Assembly: GCA_034658655.1 (NCBI GenBank)
Contig: JAYEFQ010000002.1
Location: forward strand, 1-28,092
Length of the DNA: 28,092 nucleotides
Direction: 5' to 3'
DNA from: JAQIBY01 sp034658655
GTDB lineage: Bacteria > Bacteroidota > Bacteroidia > Bacteroidales > ML635J-15
Shown: positions 1 through 8,910 of the stretch, in pieces
Layout of the letters: every line of letters starts with the position of its first letter
Numbering within the stretch: the first letter of the stretch is position 1
Notes under the pieces: model-generated
What the model saw: the letters and a program-made list of their open reading frames with translations, nothing else
What the model was told of the DNA's origin: nothing
The model's database searches: none
Translations under genes and position numbers: made by a program

Positions 1-100
1 CGCAATCGTATATTTGTGGTTGCGTTAGAATGATAAACTTGTTTCATTTTTGTGTTTTTTAAAGTTATACAAATTTAAAACAAGTTGTCATTTTTTCGCA

Positions 101-165
101 TAGCTTTCTGCCTTTTTTTGTTCCGTTTCGCTACGCTTCACTACACAAAAAAAGGCAGAAAGCTA
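101..165. repeat. Long intergenic hairpin, 21-bp perfect arms
   Basis: The arm at 101-121 is the exact reverse complement of 145-165, with a 23-nt loop between them. The arms carry AGCTTTCTGCC followed by seven T, so neither side leaves a free U tract as an ordinary terminator would. The loop contains GCTACGCTT, which recurs in the loop of the imperfect hairpin at 19478-19545. This looks like a dispersed palindromic element of the genome, but copy number cannot be seen from one window. Confidence 0.75.
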
Positions 166-560
166 ATCAACAACGTGGTGCAACTAATCAATTAATTATT
201 TTTTCTATTAATAATCTCCTTTTTTTTTGTATCATATTTTGAAATTAAATAATTAGGACAAAAGACTTTTTTTTTATATTCAGTTTTTATTTATTAATAC
301 CATATAACTCATTTATATACACACCTTTATTCACAAACACTTACTAATCAATCCTTACTATCCGTACACTAATTATTTGTAATAAGTGTAAGCATTTACA
401 ATCGAGTTTGTTTCGACAAGATAATAAAAGTTTTGCAAAAAAAAAACAAGCAGATTCTTGGGTTTTTATTGCATTTGTTAAAAAAGTTGTTTCTGAATTG
501 TCCTATCCCACATTATTCATGCGATTTCTTTTGTGTAGATACAAATAAATACTGCCATAA

Positions 561-592
561 TTGTTTGTAACCAACGATTTTTCTTATATTTG
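561..592 (+). promoter_or_regulatory. Bacteroidota-type promoter of the secreted protein
   Basis: TATATTTG at 585-592 matches the Bacteroidota -7 consensus TAnnTTTG. A TTG at 561-563 lies 21 bases upstream, at the usual spacing of the -33 element. Transcription would begin near 600, leaving a leader of about 20 nt before the ATG at 620. This rules against the in-frame TTG at 590, which lies inside the -7 box. Confidence 0.55.
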
Positions 593-619
593 ACTCTGAT
601 TACTAATAAACTCAAAATA

Positions 620-3600
620 ATGAAAACATTATACCTTATAATAATAAGCGCTTTTATAACAACAATAAGCTTTGCACAATATCCTGTGCAAGTTGGTACT
701 CTTCAAGGAGCCTCATCAGTTGAATTACCTTACAATAATCAATACGATTATAATTGGTGTACAACAATATATCCAAAAGAAGAAATTATGGCTCATGGCG
801 ATATTGTTAAAATTACTTACGAGTTATCTTCGTTTCAAACAAGTCCTGATGTTGCATTAAATCAACGAGTATATATGGCAACCACTAATAATATTGAATT
901 TTCTGATGCAGGATATCCAGACGTTAATTCAATGACATTTGTTTACGATGGAACAATAATGTACGAAGTAATTCAAGTTGCAGGTTTTACAGAGATTAAT
1001 TTAACAACACCATTTAATTACGACAATACAGAAAACTTAATAATACATATCGAAAATAGAGATGAAACAGCAAGTGGTCATGATTTGTTTACGGATTATG
1101 CAGATGTTAATTATTTAAATATTTGTAAACATAATCAACAAGATGGTAGTTTTCCGACAGGTAATGGTACATTAATTAGCGAAATGCCAATAGTGTATCT
1201 TGGTTTCGATTCGGGTCTTGATGTTGGAATAAATGATTTATCACAGAATAATATTCTTCCAGGAATAAATGATTTATCATTAAATTTTAGAAATTATATG
1301 GGTGATACTATAACTTCATGCAATATAGAGTGGGAGTTAGATGGAGTTCCACAAACAACAATAAATTGGAATGGTACTGTTTATACAGGACAAATTTCAA
1401 ATGATATTTTACTTTTAGATGATTATGATTTCGCACCAGGTACTTACCAAATTAAAGCATGGACAAGCAATCCAAATGAAGGCACTGACAGTTTTAATAA
1501 TAACGATACATTAACAAAAACAATTTTAGTTGCCGATTATATTGAAATAGGAGATAATGTTTCAAATTCGACCAATGGTATTATAAATAAATACAGCTGG
1601 TTTTCATCAATATACAAGGAAGATTCAATAATTTCCGGAAAAATTTGTGGTATAGCTTTTAATAATCTTACACAAGGTAATAATAGAGCGAATCAAACAA
1701 TCTATTTAAAACAAACAACCGATAATATTTACTCAACAAACAATTTACCTAACGAAAATTTATTTAATAAAGTTTATTCGGGAAATTATGATATGAGCAA
1801 TGGAAATGGTTGGAAAAAGCTAAGTTTTGATACAATTTTTAATTATAACGATAATAATTTAGTTGTTCATTACAGAAATAATTCTGCTTGGAATTATACT
1901 CCAACAGCTTTTAAAGCTTCAGATTATATTAATGGGATAACTATTAGGGCCGATGATAATTCAAGTCTACCTACAATTGGTTCTTCTTCTACTAGAGCGG
2001 CTGATATTAGATTATATTATTTAATCCCAATTGATGCAGGAGTTACCGAAGTTGAAACACCAAGTTATGTAAACATAGGAAATAACGATATTAAAGTTTC
2101 ACTTAAAAATTTTGGAACAGATATTATTACATCAGCAGAAATAAATTACAAAATTGATAATGGAACAATACACACATTTAACTGGACAGGCAGTTTAGTC
2201 TGCTACGGTACTGAACCGGATATTATTATCGGCAATGAAAGCTACACCTATGGAGAACATACCATAAAAATATGGACAGATTTACCTAATGGATTAAACG
2301 ACTATAAAAACGAAAACGATACCTTGGTTAAAACAATTTATGCAACAAATCCACTTTGTGGAACTTATGTTGTAGGTTCTGCTCCATCAGATTATGCCAC
2401 CCTTAAAGAAGCTGTTGATAGTTTAAATTCTTGTGGAATAAGTTGCGATGTTATTTTTGATATTAAGTCTGGAATATACACATCTCAATACCAAATTGAT
2501 AGTGTTAATTATGCAACAATACCTTATTCAGTTACTTTTCAATCGCAAACAGGCGATAGTACCGATGTTATATTAACCACCGATTCTACCGATTATTTAT
2601 TTAATCTTAACGGAGCAGATTATTTAAGATTTAATCATCTTACATTTACAAGCGATAGTGCCGAAAAATTTATTATTCTCGATACAAATGCTTGTAATAA
2701 TACCTTTAGCGGAAATGCTTTTTCTTCAGACACAAGTCTTTCTACATATATTTATTCTGGTGTTTATAACGACTCAAGCTTTGTAGTTCAAAATAATAGA
2801 TTTGTAAATGGGAATAATGCTATCTATTTACGTGGAAATACCGAAACCGAACAATCTACTATTATAGATAATAATATCTTTAATAATCAAAACTCAAATA
2901 GTATTTATATTGAATATAGTAATAAAGCTTCTATTTTAAACAATATTATTAATTCTCCATCTAATGGAATATATTTAAAAGAAAGCACAAATATTAATAT
3001 TAATGCTAATGATATTCGTTTAAGCGAGGCAGAGAATGGTATCTTTTTCGATCATTGTTTGGGCGATACTGAAAATAGAAATTTTATAACAAATAATTTT
3101 ATATCAGGCAATATTAGTTATGCATGGAATCATAGTGGTATTGGCCTGTTTTATAGCTCAAGTTTTACTAATGTTTATTATAATAGTATTAATATTACAG
3201 GTACCGAACAGGCTGTTTATTTATATACTACCGATAATATTAATCTTAAAAATAATATAATAATAAATAAAAATAATAATCCAATAAAAGTACAATCACT
3301 TACTTCTTTAAACAGCGATTTTAATTGTTTTTATTCTGATAATAATAGCTTCGATCTTTCTACTTGTCAATCTGCTACAGGTTTAGATGTAAACTCGATT
3401 TTTGCAGTACCAAGTTTTATTGGAAATACAGACCTACATACCAATTCTATTTTTGTTGATAATGCAGGAACACCACTGGCGTTAATAACTGATGACATAG
3501 ATGGTGAGCCGCGAAATATTACTACACCGGATATTGGTGCCGACGAATTTACATCGTCTTGCAATGGACCTTTATCCGGGAATTATACCATTGGAACAAC

Positions 3601-5785
3601 TGGCGATTATTCTAGTTTTGATAATGCTTTACAAACACTTCTTGATTGTGGAATGGACAGTTCAATTGTTTTTAATGTAGAAACCGGAAATTATGACGAA
3701 CAGTTAAATATTGACGGGTATTATATTTCATCAGATTCTTCGGCTTGGACAATTACATTCCAATCACAATCAGGCGATAGCACTGATGTTGTTTTGCAAT
3801 ACGATGCGGATTCATTAAACAATTATGTAGTAAAATTAAAAACAATTGAAAACTTAATATTTAAAAACATGACCTTTAAAGCTTTAGATACAAGTTTTGC
3901 TCGGGTAATTGTATTTGAAGATTTAATTAAAAATATTGTTGTTTCCAATAATCAAATTATTGGCTCTCATACTATATCTGATGACAATCAAATTGCTTGT
4001 ATTTACTCTGATAATTTAAACGAAATAGACACAATGTCTATCAATTTTAACAATAACTATATTGTTGATGGTAGTTATGGAATTGATTTTGATTTTGGCT
4101 GGTCAGGTGATGTTAAAAATAATTTTATATCATCTTACAATAAGTTTTATAATCAAAGCTATGCTGGTATTTATCTTAACGGCGTAAGTAATATTCAAAT
4201 TATAAAAAACAATACCATCGAAAGTTATAATAATCCTAATTATGGAATATATTCTAGTGGTATAGATTCTTTAAATATATCTTCAAATATAATATCCTTA
4301 TCATCGTCTGAATCTAACTGTTATGGAATAGAAAATTTTTCATCACATAATATTATTGCTAATAATTTTATTTCATTGAAGGCAATTCAAAATGCTCATG
4401 TATATGGTTATTATTCAAGTAGTTTTTCTATACTTTATAATAACACCGTATTTTGTTATGGCGATGGTAATTATTATTCTTCTCCTGTTACAGTATCTGC
4501 ATCAACTTCAATTATTACTAATAATAATTTAGTTAATCTTATTACTGAACGAGTTATTTATTCTCTCTATACAATTACATCTGATTATAATAATTTGTAT
4601 AGCAACAGTTCTTATTTTGATTTTAACGACTGGCAAATATCAACAGGAATGGATTCCAATTCCGTTTCGTTTATGCCCGATTTTGTTTCGGGTACCGATT
4701 TACACACAAACTCAGCATTACTTTATCAAACAGGAATAGCAATACCAGAAATTACAACAGATATTGATGGTGAAACAAGAAATAACCCACCTTGTATTGG
4801 TGCCGATGAATTTGATAATCCTGTATTTAACGCAGGTAACGATACGGTGTTTTGTTATTATAACCAATATTTTCAAGAAAATTCTTATGTGTATGATATT
4901 GGTCTTGGGTACGATAGTTATCAATGGTCAACAGGCTCAGATTCATCTTCAATTTCAATTGATACATTAACTTCGGTTGGAAACAATAGTTATACTGTAA
5001 CAGTAACAATTGGAACCAATACATATTCAGACACAATAAATATATTATATGATAAACCCGAACCAATTTCTAACATAGAATATTGTGCAGCAACCAATGA
5101 TAGTATATTGATAACAGCAAACCAGTATAATTACTACCTGTGGAATAACGGAGATACAACACAAAGTATTTATGGATTCCCTTATTATGGATATAATATT
5201 ATAGTAACCGATAACTATGGCTGTACTGCAAAATCACCAACTTTTTATGTGGAAAATAATCAATATCCTGCGTTATTACCTGACGATACTGTTATTTGTT
5301 GTAACCAATCTGTTGAACTTGTCGCAAATAATTACAATGAAAGTGATTTATACAACAAATTTGATTTTATTTGGAACACAGGAGACACTACTCATACTTT
5401 AATAGTTGATTCAATTCACTATGGTATAGGAATACATACTTTTATTGTTTCTGTTGTAAATAAGGCATCAGTGTTTAATTGCGAATCAAAAGATACTATT
5501 AATATAGAAATACAAGATTGTATTGGTATAGATGAATATAGTAATGATAACATAATTAAAATATATCCAAACCCTGCAACAAATAACTTAACAATTAATA
5601 GCGAAAAATTATTAATTAATAATATCGAGATTTTGGATATTACTGGTAAACTAGTATTAACACCATTATTGCAAAAAACTAGTACAACACAAACTTTTGA
5701 TATTAATAGATTAAAAAAAGGACTGTATTTTATTAAAATAAGGACAAATAACTTTACAAATGTTCTGAAATTTATTAAAAAATAA
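620..5785 (+). CDS. Giant secreted beta-helix protein with T9SS sorting domain
   Basis: This is a secreted or cell-surface protein of about 1,721 residues, probably exported by the type IX system. I chose the ATG at 620 because it opens directly on a signal peptide (MKTLYLIIISAF..., cleaved after SFA) and the upstream TTG lies in the promoter. Residues 20-570 hold beta-sandwich-like segments with a CARDB-like stretch (DAGVTEVE). Two parallel beta-helix modules follow, at about 578-977 and 982-1397. Each starts with a G-Y-x-x-G-x-x-x-D-Y motif, runs through Asn-rich short beta turns, and closes with an IGADEF signature. Ig/PKD-like segments follow, and a C-terminal domain starts near residue 1636 with IYPNPATNNL and ends in a Lys-rich tail, the hallmark of T9SS type A sorting. 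The ligand is unknown; adhesion or polysaccharide binding are guesses. It is Asn/Thr-rich with strongly AT-biased codons and stands alone. Confidence 0.9.
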   Translation: MKTLYLIIISAFITTISFAQYPVQVGTLQGASSVELPYNNQYDYNWCTTIYPKEEIMAHGDIVKITYELSSFQTSPDVALNQRVYMATTNNIEFSDAGYPDVNSMTFVYDGTIMYEVIQVAGFTEINLTTPFNYDNTENLIIHIENRDETASGHDLFTDYADVNYLNICKHNQQDGSFPTGNGTLISEMPIVYLGFDSGLDVGINDLSQNNILPGINDLSLNFRNYMGDTITSCNIEWELDGVPQTTINWNGTVYTGQISNDILLLDDYDFAPGTYQIKAWTSNPNEGTDSFNNNDTLTKTILVADYIEIGDNVSNSTNGIINKYSWFSSIYKEDSIISGKICGIAFNNLTQGNNRANQTIYLKQTTDNIYSTNNLPNENLFNKVYSGNYDMSNGNGWKKLSFDTIFNYNDNNLVVHYRNNSAWNYTPTAFKASDYINGITIRADDNSSLPTIGSSSTRAADIRLYYLIPIDAGVTEVETPSYVNIGNNDIKVSLKNFGTDIITSAEINYKIDNGTIHTFNWTGSLVCYGTEPDIIIGNESYTYGEHTIKIWTDLPNGLNDYKNENDTLVKTIYATNPLCGTYVVGSAPSDYATLKEAVDSLNSCGISCDVIFDIKSGIYTSQYQIDSVNYATIPYSVTFQSQTGDSTDVILTTDSTDYLFNLNGADYLRFNHLTFTSDSAEKFIILDTNACNNTFSGNAFSSDTSLSTYIYSGVYNDSSFVVQNNRFVNGNNAIYLRGNTETEQSTIIDNNIFNNQNSNSIYIEYSNKASILNNIINSPSNGIYLKESTNININANDIRLSEAENGIFFDHCLGDTENRNFITNNFISGNISYAWNHSGIGLFYSSSFTNVYYNSINITGTEQAVYLYTTDNINLKNNIIINKNNNPIKVQSLTSLNSDFNCFYSDNNSFDLSTCQSATGLDVNSIFAVPSFIGNTDLHTNSIFVDNAGTPLALITDDIDGEPRNITTPDIGADEFTSSCNGPLSGNYTIGTTGDYSSFDNALQTLLDCGMDSSIVFNVETGNYDEQLNIDGYYISSDSSAWTITFQSQSGDSTDVVLQYDADSLNNYVVKLKTIENLIFKNMTFKALDTSFARVIVFEDLIKNIVVSNNQIIGSHTISDDNQIACIYSDNLNEIDTMSINFNNNYIVDGSYGIDFDFGWSGDVKNNFISSYNKFYNQSYAGIYLNGVSNIQIIKNNTIESYNNPNYGIYSSGIDSLNISSNIISLSSSESNCYGIENFSSHNIIANNFISLKAIQNAHVYGYYSSSFSILYNNTVFCYGDGNYYSSPVTVSASTSIITNNNLVNLITERVIYSLYTITSDYNNLYSNSSYFDFNDWQISTGMDSNSVSFMPDFVSGTDLHTNSALLYQTGIAIPEITTDIDGETRNNPPCIGADEFDNPVFNAGNDTVFCYYNQYFQENSYVYDIGLGYDSYQWSTGSDSSSISIDTLTSVGNNSYTVTVTIGTNTYSDTINILYDKPEPISNIEYCAATNDSILITANQYNYYLWNNGDTTQSIYGFPYYGYNIIVTDNYGCTAKSPTFYVENNQYPALLPDDTVICCNQSVELVANNYNESDLYNKFDFIWNTGDTTHTLIVDSIHYGIGIHTFIVSVVNKASVFNCESKDTINIEIQDCIGIDEYSNDNIIKIYPNPATNNLTINSEKLLINNIEILDITGKLVLTPLLQKTSTTQTFDINRLKKGLYFIKIRTNNFTNVLKFIKK

Positions 5786-5929
5786 GTTATACTAAATCGC
5801 TATTAAATAGATTAACCCGCTTTATTCACGCAAAAACGAAGTGATACCGTACATTTGGGAATTGGGGAATGGTTAATTCTGAAAAAGCATCTAATGTAGC
5901 GATAGCAAGCATTCTAAACCCCTTGCATT

Positions 5930-6367
5930 TTACTCACTTTTCACTTGCCGTTTGATTGATTTTAGTAATTTCAAAATCAGGCCTGATTCAAAGGCTGAAA
6001 TTAATGCGCCATCAAAAAAGCGATTGCTGCGAATAATCAGTGTAATTAGCTTGCACTTTGTTGGAATATCAATGCTGTCATAATTAAAATCTGCATCGTC
6101 TATCATTTTGCGACCTGCTTCCCATGCATTCCAATTATAATTTATGATAATTGGTAATTCATACGCGGTTTCTTGAAAGCGGGAAACCAACGCTGATTCA
6201 TGCCAATAGGGCATGTTAATTGTGCCATCCTGTGTTTTCTCACCGCCTTTCATCTCCCCAAATTTTGTGCTTTTTTCAATTTCAGGAATTAATTCCAATA
6301 ATGGGTTCCAATCACTTGGTGAAAATGTATTGATTATTTTGCTGTAATTTGTTTCAGTTAATTTCAT
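5930..6367 (-). CDS. DUF6508 family protein
   Basis: This is a 145-residue soluble protein of unknown function. The C-terminal half has the pattern I associate with DUF6508: a W-x-x-W/A segment (NWNAWEAG), a T-x-x-x-R-x-x-R-F stretch (LITLIIRSNRFFDG) and the closing SAFESGLILKLLKSIKR helix. No signal peptide or membrane segment is visible. The ATG at 6367 is the only sensible start. It is transcribed alone against the flow of both neighbours. A near-perfect inverted repeat at 6387-6420 lies about 20 bases upstream of the start and could be an operator. The family assignment comes from memory of the motif; no biochemical role can be given. Confidence 0.7.
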   Translation of the reverse strand: MKLTETNYSKIINTFSPSDWNPLLELIPEIEKSTKFGEMKGGEKTQDGTINMPYWHESALVSRFQETAYELPIIINYNWNAWEAGRKMIDDADFNYDSIDIPTKCKLITLIIRSNRFFDGALISAFESGLILKLLKSIKRQVKSE

Positions 6368-6386
6368 TGCAATTTATTTTTAAAAA

Positions 6387-6420
6387 ATAGGGGATATGTT
6401 AATTCTATTATATTCCCTAT
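6387..6420. repeat. Inverted repeat upstream of DUF6508 gene
   Basis: ATAGGGGATA at 6387-6396 pairs with TATTCCCTAT at 6411-6420 over ten positions, with one G:T wobble, around a 14-nt AT-rich loop. It sits 20 bases before the start of the minus-strand DUF6508 gene, where an operator or leader structure would be expected. Function is inferred from position only. Confidence 0.45.
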
Positions 6421-6540
6421 AAATTGTTTTATCGCAATATTATACGTGAAGATTTGAAAATAGTTGTGTTTTTTTGTTTTGTGCATTAAAATGTGAAACA
6501 GAAGTATGACGACTGATTATCAGATAGTTATTTTGTTTTT

Positions 6541-6602
6541 TTACTTGATATTTTCCAAAAAGATTGTCATGTTTAGTATGCTTTTTGAAATAAGTAGAAT
6601 CT
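6541..6602 (+). repeat. 62-nt direct repeat, copy 1
   Basis: This 62-nt segment is identical to 8331-8392 at 52 positions, with no gaps. It starts TTACTTGA and contains CAAAAAG...CTTTTTG, a 7-bp inverted repeat. The two copies are in the same orientation, 1,790 bases apart, and bracket the ATP-grasp gene. No gene starts immediately after this copy. Confidence 0.75.
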
Positions 6603-6849
6603 GTCCATAAAGTTTGATTTACTCACAATATTAATTAATGTAAGCGGTGTTTCTACCAGCTGTCAGACTTCTTGATTTAAAATACTTCACAAGCTTCTGA
6701 TTAAATGCGGGACAGGCACTTCGGTAGGTTTAGCATGGCACTTTGAACTCGAACATTCTGATTCAGACTCCGACTAAATGGACAGAGACTAAATAATAAT
6801 GAAAAAGCTCAAAATTTTCATTGTCATTTTTTTGGTGCTAAATAAAACT

Positions 6850-6857
6850 TAACTTTG
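6850..6857 (+). promoter_or_regulatory. -7 box before ATP-grasp gene
   Basis: TAACTTTG is an exact match to the Bacteroidota -7 consensus TAnnTTTG and lies 18 bases before the ATG at 6876. The nearest TTTG (6831-6834) is only 15 bases upstream, which is short for the usual -33/-7 spacing, so only the -7 element is well supported. Confidence 0.45.
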
Positions 6858-6875
6858 TTTCCTAAAATTTGAAAA

Positions 6876-8054
6876 ATGAAAAATATAATTTTACTTGATA
6901 AACCATATGTATCAGGTTTTTTAGAAGATACTGTTGTTAAAAATCAAATTCATGTTTTAAATACAGATGTAGCAAAACAGATGATAAATAGAAAGGACAT
7001 TCAGTTTATTTCTGCTAAAGATGTTGTTAATGAAAAGCGTCAGAATGAAAATGCTCTGATTTTTTCTAATTCAGAAAATAATATTAGCTGGATAGAACAA
7101 AATTTGAATTTTTCTGACTTACCAAGTAGTATTCACCAATTCAAAAATAAAATTACTTTTCGTGAAACCATAAAAAAATTGTATCCTAACTTTTTCTTTA
7201 TGGGAGTGAAATTTGAAAATTTACCATCTTTGGATGTTGCTAACTTAAAATTCCCTTTCATAATAAAACCTGCAATTGGATTCTTCTCTATGGGTGTACA
7301 TACAGTTGAAAATGTCGAAGAATGGCAACCAACACTACAAACAATTCAAAATGAAATTGAAAAAAACAAATCTGTATATCCAATTGAGGTAATTAATACA
7401 TCAGAATTTATTATTGAAGAAATTATTCAAGGGGAAGAATTTGCGATTGATTGCTATTTTAATCAAGAGGGTGAGCCTGTTATTACTAACATCTTAAAAC
7501 ATGTTTTTTCTTCAGGTAAAGATGTTAGCGATAGACATTATTTTACATCCAAACAAATTATCAAAGAGAATTTTGATGCAATACAGCGCTTTATGAATAA
7601 TATCGCAGCGCTAGTTCATGTCAAAAATTTTCCTACCCATGTTGAAGTACGTAAAACTGCTGACGGGAAGATTATTCCTATTGAAATAAATCCTATGCGT
7701 TTTGGTGGATGGTGTTCATCTCCCGACTTAGCTTACCATGCATTTGGCATCAATATTTATGAAATCTTTTTCAAACGTGAAAAACCAGATTGGAATCAAA
7801 TTCTTGACAATGCAGACGATAAAGTAACCAGTATTGTAATTTTGGATAATAGCACAGGTATAGATGGTGAGGAAATTAACCATTTCGATTACGATAAATT
7901 GGTCAAAGGGTTTTCTGAACCATTGGAAATGCGAAAAACGAATTATAAAGAATATCCGGTATTCGGAATGCTTTACTGTAAGACCGAAGCAGAAAATTCA
8001 CCTGAATTAACCAATATTCTTAAATCAAACTTGAGTGAATTTATTAATAACTAG
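6876..8054 (+). CDS. ATP-grasp domain protein, substrate unknown
   Basis: This 392-residue cytosolic protein probably catalyses ATP-dependent ligation of a carboxylate through an acylphosphate. Residues 1-90 look like a Rossmann-type N-terminal region. The glycine-rich ATP lid is FIIKPAIGFFSMGV (128-141, Lys131). The adenine-contacting strand is FIIEEIIQGEEFAID (178-192). The metal-binding strand is IPIEINPMRFGG (267-278), with Glu270 and Asn272 in the expected places. The last ~100 residues are not recognisable. It has no biosynthetic neighbours, so the substrate cannot be guessed; ligases for peptides, amino acids or cell-envelope precursors share this fold. It has its own -7 box and is bracketed by the 62-nt direct repeats, so it may be transcribed alone. 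The ATP-grasp call is firm; everything beyond it is open. Confidence 0.85.
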   Translation: MKNIILLDKPYVSGFLEDTVVKNQIHVLNTDVAKQMINRKDIQFISAKDVVNEKRQNENALIFSNSENNISWIEQNLNFSDLPSSIHQFKNKITFRETIKKLYPNFFFMGVKFENLPSLDVANLKFPFIIKPAIGFFSMGVHTVENVEEWQPTLQTIQNEIEKNKSVYPIEVINTSEFIIEEIIQGEEFAIDCYFNQEGEPVITNILKHVFSSGKDVSDRHYFTSKQIIKENFDAIQRFMNNIAALVHVKNFPTHVEVRKTADGKIIPIEINPMRFGGWCSSPDLAYHAFGINIYEIFFKREKPDWNQILDNADDKVTSIVILDNSTGIDGEEINHFDYDKLVKGFSEPLEMRKTNYKEYPVFGMLYCKTEAENSPELTNILKSNLSEFINN

Positions 8055-8404
8055 TTTCTGCAAGAAAATGCCAAATATTATATTTCGGTTGGGTTCATCT
8101 CTCCGCCGACTGGTGAATCGATACATCGCAATATAACACTTTATTTTTGACATTTTCTTACTTGTTTGCCGATAGGTAGGTTAGAGATTAATAAAACACT
8201 AGTTTTCTTGTTGGCATTATCTAAAAGATTGCTTTTTTATGATTGAAGTCAAGCATAAATTAAATTTTTATTTTAGTTATTTTTAATATCATTTTTTGTT
8301 ATTGTGCTAAATTTAGGTTTTTCTGTGTTTTTACTTGACACTTTCCAAAAGGATTGCCATATTTGGTATGCTTTTTGATATAGATAGTATCTAAATATGC
8401 CTAT
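8055..8404. other. Gene-free gap with repeat copy 2
   Basis: About 350 bases without a supported reading frame. The only structure I can support is the second 62-nt repeat copy at 8331-8392. A stretch near 8168 (TGCCGATAGGTAGG) faintly resembles half of the GC-rich palindrome at 19664-19707 but is too short to call. Confidence 0.55.
8331..8392 (+). repeat. 62-nt direct repeat, copy 2
   Basis: This is the second copy of the 62-nt element at 6541-6602. It begins TTACTTGACA and keeps CAAAA...TTTTG pairing plus a CATA...TATG inner pair. It ends 12 bases before the lipoprotein start, so it probably contains or forms that gene's promoter region. Confidence 0.75.
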
Positions 8405-8710
8405 ATGATGTCTAAAAATTTACTATTTCTCGCTATACTAATTATTTTACTTTTTTCATCCTGCATTGTTGTTTATGAAGGAGCATATTGTGAGGCAAGC
8501 GATGTTAATTTTCATCCGGCACCAGAGCCGATTGTTATTGTAAATCAACACTTTCCACCTGCGCCACATCCACAAACTCATTACAATCCACCTCCACCAA
8601 AACCTTACCGTCCGAATGCTCAAAATGATAATAACCATCCAAGAGTCCCTTCACGTAAGCCAAGTACTTCGTCTAGCCGTGTAAATAAAAAGCCGGTAAG
8701 ACAGAGGTGA
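8405..8710 (+). CDS. Small proline-rich lipoprotein
   Basis: This is a 101-residue (or 100 from the second ATG at 8408) predicted lipoprotein. It has a lysine-containing start, a hydrophobic stretch at 5-17 and a lipobox LFSSC with Cys20 as the lipidation site. The mature part is rich in Pro, His and Asn (PAPEPIV, PPAPHPQ, PPPPKPYRP) and ends in a basic Ser/Arg/Lys tail (SRKPSTSSSRVNKKPVRQR). That composition suggests a disordered periplasmic or surface-exposed linker rather than an enzyme. The basic tail could contact peptidoglycan or polysaccharide, which is inference. No family is recognised. It starts just downstream of the second 62-nt repeat copy. Confidence 0.7.
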   Translation: MMSKNLLFLAILIILLFSSCIVVYEGAYCEASDVNFHPAPEPIVIVNQHFPPAPHPQTHYNPPPPKPYRPNAQNDNNHPRVPSRKPSTSSSRVNKKPVRQR

Positions 8711-8756
8711 TGCATCTAAAATAATTTTATTTCTTTAACACACTAAGTTTTAAACA

Positions 8757-8900
8757 ATGAATCAAATTACAATCACAGTAATATTTATGGGAGCATTGAT
8801 GTTTTTTAATGGCATTTTTGACAAAACAAAAAATCTGCAATTGAAACAGAAAAATCAAATAATTACACAAAATCTGAAAAAAATTAATATATTGAGCTAA
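8757..8900 (+). CDS. Candidate 47-residue membrane peptide
   Basis: A short frame from ATG 8757 to TAA 8900 encodes 47 residues. The N-terminus is hydrophobic (ITITVIFMGALMFF, one possible membrane helix) and is followed by a Lys/Gln/Asn-rich tail. It ends 10 bases before the SlyD-like gene, so it could be co-transcribed with it. No clear ribosome binding site precedes it, and a short frame in AT-rich DNA can easily be chance. It has no recognisable homologue and is listed as a possibility only. Confidence 0.25.
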   Translation: MNQITITVIFMGALMFFNGIFDKTKNLQLKQKNQIITQNLKKINILS

Positions 8901-8910
8901 AATTATCATT

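Larger units (their letters stand above)
1..619. other. AT-rich intergenic leader
   Basis: I see no convincing gene in this stretch. It is very AT-rich with many short T and A runs. It contains the long hairpin at 101-165 and the promoter of the large secreted protein near its right end. A TATATTTG box at 9-16 matches the Bacteroidota -7 consensus, but no reading frame follows it, so it could be chance. Confidence 0.7.
6368..6875. other. Gene-free gap with repeat copy 1
   Basis: About 500 bases without a supported gene. It holds the inverted repeat upstream of the DUF6508 gene, the first copy of a 62-nt repeat at 6541-6602 and a -7 box before the ATP-grasp gene. The part at 6640-6780 is less AT-rich than the rest. 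I could not read any protein remnant in it with confidence. Confidence 0.6.

Noticed and set aside
590..619. TTG start for the giant secreted protein
   Set aside because: The TTG lies within the TATATTTG -7 box, and the signal peptide begins at ATG 620.
4718..5066. Antisense and alternate-frame ORFs inside the giant gene
   Set aside because: Short frames without motifs in AT-rich DNA, opposite to a well-supported coding frame.
6640..6780. Possible gene remnant
   Set aside because: Less AT-rich than its surroundings, but all frames are short and show no recognisable protein.
8168..8181. Half copy of the GC-rich palindrome
   Set aside because: Only a vague 14-base resemblance with mismatches; chance is likely.
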